A DNA stretch of 64,000 nt from Rhodospirillaceae bacterium. GTDB lineage: Bacteria > Pseudomonadota > Alphaproteobacteria > Bin65. Below are positions 59,448 through 64,000 of this stretch, one piece after another. The position numbers were made by a program, and so were the translations under genes. The DNA lies in contig JAPPLJ010000060.1 in NCBI GenBank assembly GCA_028819475.1, positions 124,001 through 188,000 on the forward strand. The letters run 5' to 3'. The notes beneath the pieces are model-generated. The model was given only the letters and a program-made list of their open reading frames with translations. It was not told the origin of the DNA and made no database searches. Every line of letters starts with the position of its first letter. The stretch's first letter is position 1.

Positions 59448-61163
59448 ATGCACACCGTTTTCGCCATCGCCGCCGCCCTGTTCCTGCTTGTCGCCTGCGG
59501 AGGCGGTGGAGGCGGAGGCAAGCCCGACCCGATGACGCAACAGCCGAACCAGCCTGTTGTTGACACGGACGGCGATGGGGTAGCGGATGCTCAGGACGCC
59601 TTCCCGCGCGATGCTTCCGAGACGATGGACAGCGACGGAGACGGCGTGGGCGACAACGCGGACGCGTTCCCGCAGGACGCTTCGGAGACGATGGACACGG
59701 ATGGAGACGGCGTGGGCGACAACGCGGACGCGTTCCCGCAAGACCCCTCAAAGACGGTAGAAGTTGATCGGCTACCCTTTCCATTCGCGTATGTCGATGA
59801 TCCGAATACCGAGACGCTATTCGCGCGGCACTACAGCGTTCGAAACCTTCCGACCGTCCTTTCTTCGGACGTGAAGAATTCGCCTATCTACACGGATGAA
59901 ATTCTCGCCAGTGAAGCAGGGCCGACTCCTTTCGGCCAAGGAGGATACACGCCGAAGATTTTTGTAGGCGTAGACCAGGGTGATATCGGCCGATTGCCCG
60001 TGACCGGCACTCGTGGAGATTCGGAAATTCGCTTCGGCCAACTGAATGACGGAGCAGGGCGCAGCCAATTGGTGGCCTATTTGCAAGAGGCGTTTCCGGG
60101 TGCGGGTGTGGCTCGGTGGCCGCAAGCTCCGACAGTGCGGATTGTTGGCCAAGCATCGAGCCTTGACCAAAATATTGTTGCCGCCACGATTCAGCTAATC
60201 AATACTGCCCTTCCAGAAGGCTACAAAATCACTATGGGTAACTCATTGCCGGAAGATGCCGGGGAAACAGCCAATACCATCCGAGTGAAATTCGTCCCTG
60301 TAAGTCCTAGAGGCGCTGGGGCAACAACATACAATCGGATTAGCACAAGTGCAGATGGTTACAAAGTGGTAGCGGATTCCCTAATCGAATTCTACAGGGA
60401 TACCAACGTGTACGCGGATGCCACCGGGACGGCAGACGCGGGAATCGCCAGTATCCGGCGATCCGTGATCCTACTCGCCCATGAAATGATGCACGCTCTA
60501 GGAGTCGATGATCATCCATCGGCAGGCTACGCTACCATTCTGGAGGGAACCGCCGACATTTACGCCTTGGAACAGAACGGGAAGCAGCAACCTTTATCGC
60601 TTCTGTACCCGATAGACCGGGAATCATTGCGGGCGCTTTACAGCCTTGAACCGGGAACTGATCCGTCGTCCCTTGGCCCTTGGGCAAGCACTTCAAGGCA
60701 CATTCACGGCAACGGCTCCCATGCCGGTTTCGGGGTTGCGCTGCGCAACGGTTATGTCGAGCCATGGGCTTACGGCTATACGCCGGACAGCGACCTTGCC
60801 GACAATCGGAGCCTGTCCGGTTCAGCGGTTTGGAACGGCGAATTGCTGGGCCTGACCCCGGACGCGGCGGCCGTCGCGGGCGATGCCGCGATCAGCGTCA
60901 ATCTGGTGTCCATGACGGGCCGGGCGGATTTCACCAATCTCGAGACATGGGGCGCGAACGCCGCGCCCGGCGCTGCCGGGAGCGGGGTGACATGGCTCAA
61001 TGGCGATCTCGGCTATGGCATCGCGGTTCGCGGCAACACCTTCCGGGAGACCAGCGGCGACGACGGGCGCTTGACGGGCATATTCACCGGGCGATCGCAT
61101 GAAGGCGCGGCAGGTACGCTGGAACGGACGGATCTTACGGCGGCTTTCGGAGCATCACGCTAG
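59448..61163 (+). CDS. Surface lipoprotein: TSP3 repeats, metzincin-like domain, TbpB-like C-terminus
   Basis: 571 residues from ATG at 59448 with GAGGAG upstream. Short lipoprotein signal with lipobox LVAC (Cys17), then a Gly run. Residues about 39-100 hold three thrombospondin type 3 Ca2+ repeats (DTDGDGVADAQDAFP and two near-identical 22-residue units, 66 bases each). H345-E346-x-x-H349-x-x-G352-x-x-D355 in HEMMHALGVDDH is a metzincin zinc motif with Asp as third ligand; SLLYPIDRESL stands where a Met-turn would be. The C-terminus (DLGYGIAVRGNTFRET, GIFTGRSHEGAAGTLERTD, LTAAFGASR) resembles transferrin-binding-protein-like barrels. Flanked by integrase sequences; middle part more A/T-rich than neighbours. 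Confidence 0.8.
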   Translation: MHTVFAIAAALFLLVACGGGGGGGKPDPMTQQPNQPVVDTDGDGVADAQDAFPRDASETMDSDGDGVGDNADAFPQDASETMDTDGDGVGDNADAFPQDPSKTVEVDRLPFPFAYVDDPNTETLFARHYSVRNLPTVLSSDVKNSPIYTDEILASEAGPTPFGQGGYTPKIFVGVDQGDIGRLPVTGTRGDSEIRFGQLNDGAGRSQLVAYLQEAFPGAGVARWPQAPTVRIVGQASSLDQNIVAATIQLINTALPEGYKITMGNSLPEDAGETANTIRVKFVPVSPRGAGATTYNRISTSADGYKVVADSLIEFYRDTNVYADATGTADAGIASIRRSVILLAHEMMHALGVDDHPSAGYATILEGTADIYALEQNGKQQPLSLLYPIDRESLRALYSLEPGTDPSSLGPWASTSRHIHGNGSHAGFGVALRNGYVEPWAYGYTPDSDLADNRSLSGSAVWNGELLGLTPDAAAVAGDAAISVNLVSMTGRADFTNLETWGANAAPGAAGSGVTWLNGDLGYGIAVRGNTFRETSGDDGRLTGIFTGRSHEGAAGTLERTDLTAAFGASR

Positions 61164-61261
61164 CAGCAGGCTTTGTGCGGCGGGCGGCCCTAGCCCATCG
61201 CAAGGGCGGCGAACGGGGCGGGTGCAGAAAGCTGCATTTGCCGCTACCGGCTTGCCATCTC

Positions 61262-61398
61262 GAAGAACCCGAGGCGCAACATCGCCCGGTTCCTCGACAC
61301 CGACGAACTCGCCCGGCTCAGACGCGCGCTCGACGCCCGCGAGACCGAAAGGCCCGAGGTCGTCGCGGCCATCCGGCTGCTGGCGCTGGTTTTGAAGT
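61262..61398 (+). pseudogene. Integrase remnant downstream of the lipoprotein gene
   Basis: Bases 61262-61387 align with 58511-58636 of the intact integrase (RNPRRNIARFLDTDELARL region): about the first 58 bases are identical, the rest close to 90 percent by eye. At GGCGCT it jumps straight to the integrase 3' end GGTTTTGAAGT. So it is an internally deleted copy of a sister integrase. The bases 61164-61261 before it hold nothing recognisable. Confidence 0.78.
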
Positions 61399-61404
61399 GA
61401 GTTC
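61382..61404. repeat. Direct repeat, right copy
   Basis: Second copy of the 23-base element at 59134-59156 (one mismatch), here at the end of the integrase remnant. Downstream the base composition turns A/T-rich at once, so it also marks the border to the HNH segment. Confidence 0.7.
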
Positions 61405-61447
61405 AGACGTTATTCGCAGTGTAACTCCATGGCAGCATGGCACGTGC

Positions 61448-62146
61448 TCAGCAGTCCAAATACCCACGTTTTTCAAGGTATTCTTCAAAACTAGAATAGT
61501 TCTTTATGCCATGAGATTTTTGCACTCTTCCATGTTTCGTCTTGTCAATTCTCGATTGAATATACGCTACAAGATTCTCAAATCTCTCCAAAGGCACCAT
61601 CTTCCAATTTGCCCCAAATTTCCTTTTTATCTGTTGATAAAATACTGGGTATTTCATCGCGTCCTTGCCAACTTCGATTCTCTTGAATTCATGATATCTG
61701 TCAATCAAGTGCTTCGTGTAGTTCATATGGCACAGACTTGAAGCTATCGAACCTTGTGGGGCCGCAACCTTCACCGTTCTCCGTGTCGTCTTTATCTTCA
61801 CGTTTTGTATTGAATTTGCAACTACTCCCAAGTTTGCTCCTTTGGTGAAATCTGCATGGATAACATTACTCGCGGTCTCACCCTTGAAGAACGGATGTTT
61901 GCCTTCTCCAAGCAGCTTTTTCACCCTTTCCACGTCGCTTTTGGGAATCTGGCCTTGCGTTATCTTTGAGTGGCAGTTTGCACAGACATAGATCAAATTC
62001 TCGAACAAATCCGTACCGTCTTCCGATATCGGTGTGATGTGATGAAGTTCTGCTGTCGAAACATCATCCTCGCCACAGAAAGGACATGTTGACTGACTTT
62101 CTTGAGTAACCTGCTTCCTGATGATCGACGGAATGGACTTTCTCAT
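61448..62146 (-). CDS. HNH endonuclease domain protein
   Basis: 232 residues from ATG at 62146 with GGAG 8 bases upstream; a GTG at 62206 would add 20 residues. An N-terminal HNH module is clear: zinc pair CPFCGEDD, AELHHITPISEDGTDLFENL, then VCANCHSK with the second Cys pair and final His. The C-terminal half (DRYHEFKRIEVGKDAMKYPV, FYQQIKRKFGANWKMVPLER) is not recognised and may recognise DNA or a partner. Base composition is far more A/T-rich than in flanking genes, so it was acquired recently. Likely a restriction or defence nuclease given the methyltransferase upstream. Confidence 0.8.
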   Translation of the reverse strand: MRKSIPSIIRKQVTQESQSTCPFCGEDDVSTAELHHITPISEDGTDLFENLIYVCANCHSKITQGQIPKSDVERVKKLLGEGKHPFFKGETASNVIHADFTKGANLGVVANSIQNVKIKTTRRTVKVAAPQGSIASSLCHMNYTKHLIDRYHEFKRIEVGKDAMKYPVFYQQIKRKFGANWKMVPLERFENLVAYIQSRIDKTKHGRVQKSHGIKNYSSFEEYLEKRGYLDC

Positions 62147-62302
62147 TTCGTATTCTCCATCGGCGATTGAATCGCAGACATCGCCTGACTTGGCCAGCTT
62201 GATCACCAGACAGCGTTGATTGCAGCACCAATTTTATATTGTGGCCGGACTGCTATACGCCGACAGGTGGAGTTTCGGAACGTCAACCGTTTTGTCGCCA
62301 GC

Positions 62303-62647
62303 TCAGGCCCATCCGCCCTCGTTCAGACCCCAGCGCTTGATCCAGTCCCAAGCCTTGCGCTCGCCCAACAGCGCCTCAAGCGCCGCCATTTCGGCGCTGT
62401 AACCCAGCGAGCGGCTGTTTTCCTCGTTGTGGCCCTCGCCAGCGGCGCGAATGCGCTCGGCCTTGCCGACAGCACGCGCATGGTCCTGTGCCCTCTTGAG
62501 CACGTCCATCGCGCCTGCCATGACGGCATGGCGGATTTCTCCGGCTTGCGAGCGAGCGGGCGGCTTCTCCCGATCAAGAAGTGCCTCGATGCGATTGATT
62601 TCCCGCGCCAGATCGCAGGTGCGGTCGTCGAGCGTCGGCTTTGGCAT
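62303..62647 (-). CDS. Small protein of unknown function
   Basis: 114 residues from ATG at 62647. Largely helical and charged (REINRIEALLDREKPPARSQ, AEMAALEALLGERKAWDWIK) with a Trp-rich end (KRWGLNEGGWA). No family recognised. It has its own strong promoter and a perfect palindrome upstream, which is unusual for a random small ORF and points to a self-controlled regulator, antitoxin or defence accessory. Lies between a DNA methyltransferase and an HNH nuclease gene on the same strand. The 156 bases before HNH are empty. Confidence 0.6.
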   Translation of the reverse strand: MPKPTLDDRTCDLAREINRIEALLDREKPPARSQAGEIRHAVMAGAMDVLKRAQDHARAVGKAERIRAAGEGHNEENSRSLGYSAEMAALEALLGERKAWDWIKRWGLNEGGWA

Positions 62648-62664
62648 GGTGTGGCCCTCAATAA

Positions 62665-62712
62665 TGGAGCAAATGCTCCATTTAGAGTAGGCATGCTCCG
62701 GTGCCATGTCAA
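62665..62712 (-). promoter_or_regulatory. Promoter and palindromic operator of the small unknown gene
   Basis: On the minus strand TTGACA (62712-62707), a 17-base spacer, and TACTCT (62689-62684) make a near-consensus promoter. TGGAGCAAATGCTCCA (62665-62680) is a 16-base palindrome just downstream of the -10, and a third half site GGAGCAT lies in the spacer. Strong sign of tight repression of 62303-62647. Confidence 0.68.
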
Positions 62713-62740
62713 GGCCGGCAAATCGTGAGGTACGAGTCTG

Positions 62741-64000
62741 TTACTTCCCTTCCGCGACGTTCAGCGCGAGTAGCTCCCGGAGCGCATCGTCTTCCGAAAT
62801 CGCCGCGTCCCACCCGTAGGCCGCCGCGACGGCAGCATCGAGCGCGGCGTGCGCATCGACGAACCACTGCGGCCGGGCATTGTAGAGGTTGGTCAGCGTT
62901 CGCGCCTTGAGTTCCTTCGCCGCCGCCACATCGCGGGCGACCGGACGCATCGGATAGCCCGGCACCGGCTCGCCCACCCACTCCACCCATTCGGGCGGGT
63001 TGAGCCAACGGTTGCGAAGCTCCACCAGTCGCCGCGCAGCATCGGCAATGGCGACGGCGCGGGAGTCTTCCGCATAGTCTGCCGCGGGAATATCCGGCGA
63101 CAGGCCGTCCGGGAAGGGGAAGGTCTCGAAGGTGGTGGTCGGCGTGTAGCGCGGATCGTTCCCTTTGCCGAGCCAGGTCCCCAACCGCAGCGACCATGCC
63201 TCGTGATACCGGCTGTGCAGGATGCCGAATATCGTGTCGTCGTCGCGGGCGATGGCGATTGTCGCGCTATCGGGGCAAACGCCAGCATCGCACCATACGA
63301 ATAAGCGATGCTTGGCAACGCGGGGCGTCAAGATGAAACGTGACAGTCCGTCGAGCGCGCGCCACATGCCCTGTCTCGGCTCGACATGCCGCCACCAGCT
63401 CAGGCGATACGCTTCCCGGCGGTTCCGCTGGCGCATCGGCCAGACTTGTTCTTTGACGTGCCCGAAGGGCGCTTCGTAGAGCGCCGCGTCGGCCTCCGTC
63501 ATGCTCCACCCGAAATCCACGATCCATTTGTCTGTCGGGCGGCGGGTCAGGTCCATGCCGTTGACCCAGGGCTTCAGGACATCGGAATTGGGCCGCCCGT
63601 CCGGATTGGCCGGAAGGCGCAGCCATTCCCGCGCGAGATCGCCCGGAATGTCGAACGGCCCACCCTTGGTGTCACCCATGAAGGCAACCCCGATGTTCGC
63701 CGGGACGCGCTTCGCTCCGGTCAGGTCGATCCCGGCTCCGCCGCGCCTGACCGTGAGGTCGGAGTGGATTTCGTCGGCGGGCTCACCATCCATGCGCGTC
63801 TCCGGCCTGTACGCGTCGTCCGCGCCGGAGAAACAGACCAGCGACACCCGCACCGCCGCGCCGTCGACCACCCACGGTTCATCCGACCAGGCATCGAAGA
63901 TCGGGCGTCCGTCGGTCGCCGCCTGCAAGGCCCGACGGTTCGCGCCGCCGCGTATGGAATTCGTGGCGACGAGACCGACGCGCGTCGCCTTGTCCGAAGC
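62741..64000 (-). CDS. DNA methyltransferase, MmeI/class I SAM-dependent type, C-terminal part
   Basis: 420 codons open to the window edge, so the N-terminal SAM and catalytic NPPF-type motifs are outside. The visible part begins ASDKATRVGLVATNSIRGGA and continues IFDAWSDEPWVVDGAAVRVS, VLKPWVNGMDLTRRPTDKWI, VWPMRQRNRREAYRLSWWRH, ILHSRYHEAWSLRLGTWLGK and TTTFETFPFPDGLSP. These are the target-recognition and C-terminal blocks of large MmeI-like methyltransferases found in type IIL/IIG systems and in some phage-defence loci. GC-rich, unlike the HNH gene downstream. It ends 94 bases before the small unknown gene. Confidence 0.78.
   Translation of the reverse strand, partial: ASDKATRVGLVATNSIRGGANRRALQAATDGRPIFDAWSDEPWVVDGAAVRVSLVCFSGADDAYRPETRMDGEPADEIHSDLTVRRGGAGIDLTGAKRVPANIGVAFMGDTKGGPFDIPGDLAREWLRLPANPDGRPNSDVLKPWVNGMDLTRRPTDKWIVDFGWSMTEADAALYEAPFGHVKEQVWPMRQRNRREAYRLSWWRHVEPRQGMWRALDGLSRFILTPRVAKHRLFVWCDAGVCPDSATIAIARDDDTIFGILHSRYHEAWSLRLGTWLGKGNDPRYTPTTTFETFPFPDGLSPDIPAADYAEDSRAVAIADAARRLVELRNRWLNPPEWVEWVGEPVPGYPMRPVARDVAAAKELKARTLTNLYNARPQWFVDAHAALDAAVAAAYGWDAAISEDDALRELLALNVAEGK

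Noticed and set aside
59580-59755. Regular tandem repeats considered as a CRISPR-like array
   Set aside because: The repeats are in frame and encode TSP3 Ca2+ modules of the lipoprotein, with no unique spacers.

Overview
The window is 64 kb of high-GC DNA from a heterotrophic alphaproteobacterium. The gene content suggests a Rhodospirillales-like or marine type: the HutF/HutG branch of histidine degradation, an XdhABC plus BMP-type purine cluster, several solute importers and many short-chain dehydrogenases. No rRNA, tRNA or ribosomal-protein gene is visible, so the taxonomic placement is soft. The coding strand switches often, but genes are tightly packed and many neighbours overlap by the 4-base ATGA or GTGA junction, which marks the operons clearly.

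Layout. 1-1219: end of an SDR gene and a ThuA-like protein. 1353-2424: a vapBC toxin-antitoxin pair with an operator, then a decayed 3' end of a type I restriction specificity gene (hsdS). 2526-8768: NMT1/THI5-type ABC importer, an AtzA/cytosine-deaminase-like amidohydrolase and a TcuA-like flavoprotein, in one direction. 8770-23142: a histidine utilisation locus (hutH, hutF, hutI, hutG, hutC, hutU) that also holds a MeaB-type GTPase, a phytanoyl-CoA-dioxygenase-family protein and a five-gene branched-chain-amino-acid-type ABC importer in one operon with hutC and hutU. 23143-24172: about 1 kb without genes, carrying a long dispersed inverted repeat. 24173-37148: mixed metabolism (TauD-like dioxygenase, ispH, MFS/LysR pair, arylsulfotransferase-like protein, SDR plus MaoC, P450, GNAT with an in-frame TGA, moaA, fdhD, SDR, GST). 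37248-38101: a ParS/Xre-RES toxin-antitoxin pair. 38109-48729: a purine catabolic unit in which uraH, xdhA, xdhB, xdhC and a BMP-family ABC importer form one leftward operon about 10 kb long that ends at a strong terminator, with uraD divergent. 48760-54582: haloalkane-dehalogenase-like hydrolase, ArsR/SRPBCC pair and hydantoinase hyuAB.

54806-64000 is an accessory island. It holds DUF2285-type ORFs, a broken IS-like transposase, a DUF2493 fragment, three integrase copies (one intact, two partial), a surface lipoprotein that combines thrombospondin type 3 repeats, a metzincin motif and a transferrin-binding-protein-like C-terminus between direct repeats, an A/T-rich HNH nuclease gene, a small unknown gene with a clear promoter and operator, and the C-terminal part of an MmeI-like DNA methyltransferase cut by the window edge.

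How the parts fit. Histidine or a derivative is imported, deaminated (HutH), hydrated (HutU), opened (HutI), deiminated (HutF) and deformylated (HutG) to glutamate plus formate under HutC control. Purines are imported by the BMP system and oxidised by XdhABC to urate; UraH and UraD finish the post-uricase steps, but no uricase is present here. MoaA and FdhD concern molybdenum cofactor and formate dehydrogenase maturation. The most unusual items are the integrase-flanked lipoprotein cassette, the in-frame TGA in the GNAT gene with a hairpin just downstream, the enlarged hut locus, and the methyltransferase/small ORF/HNH module.
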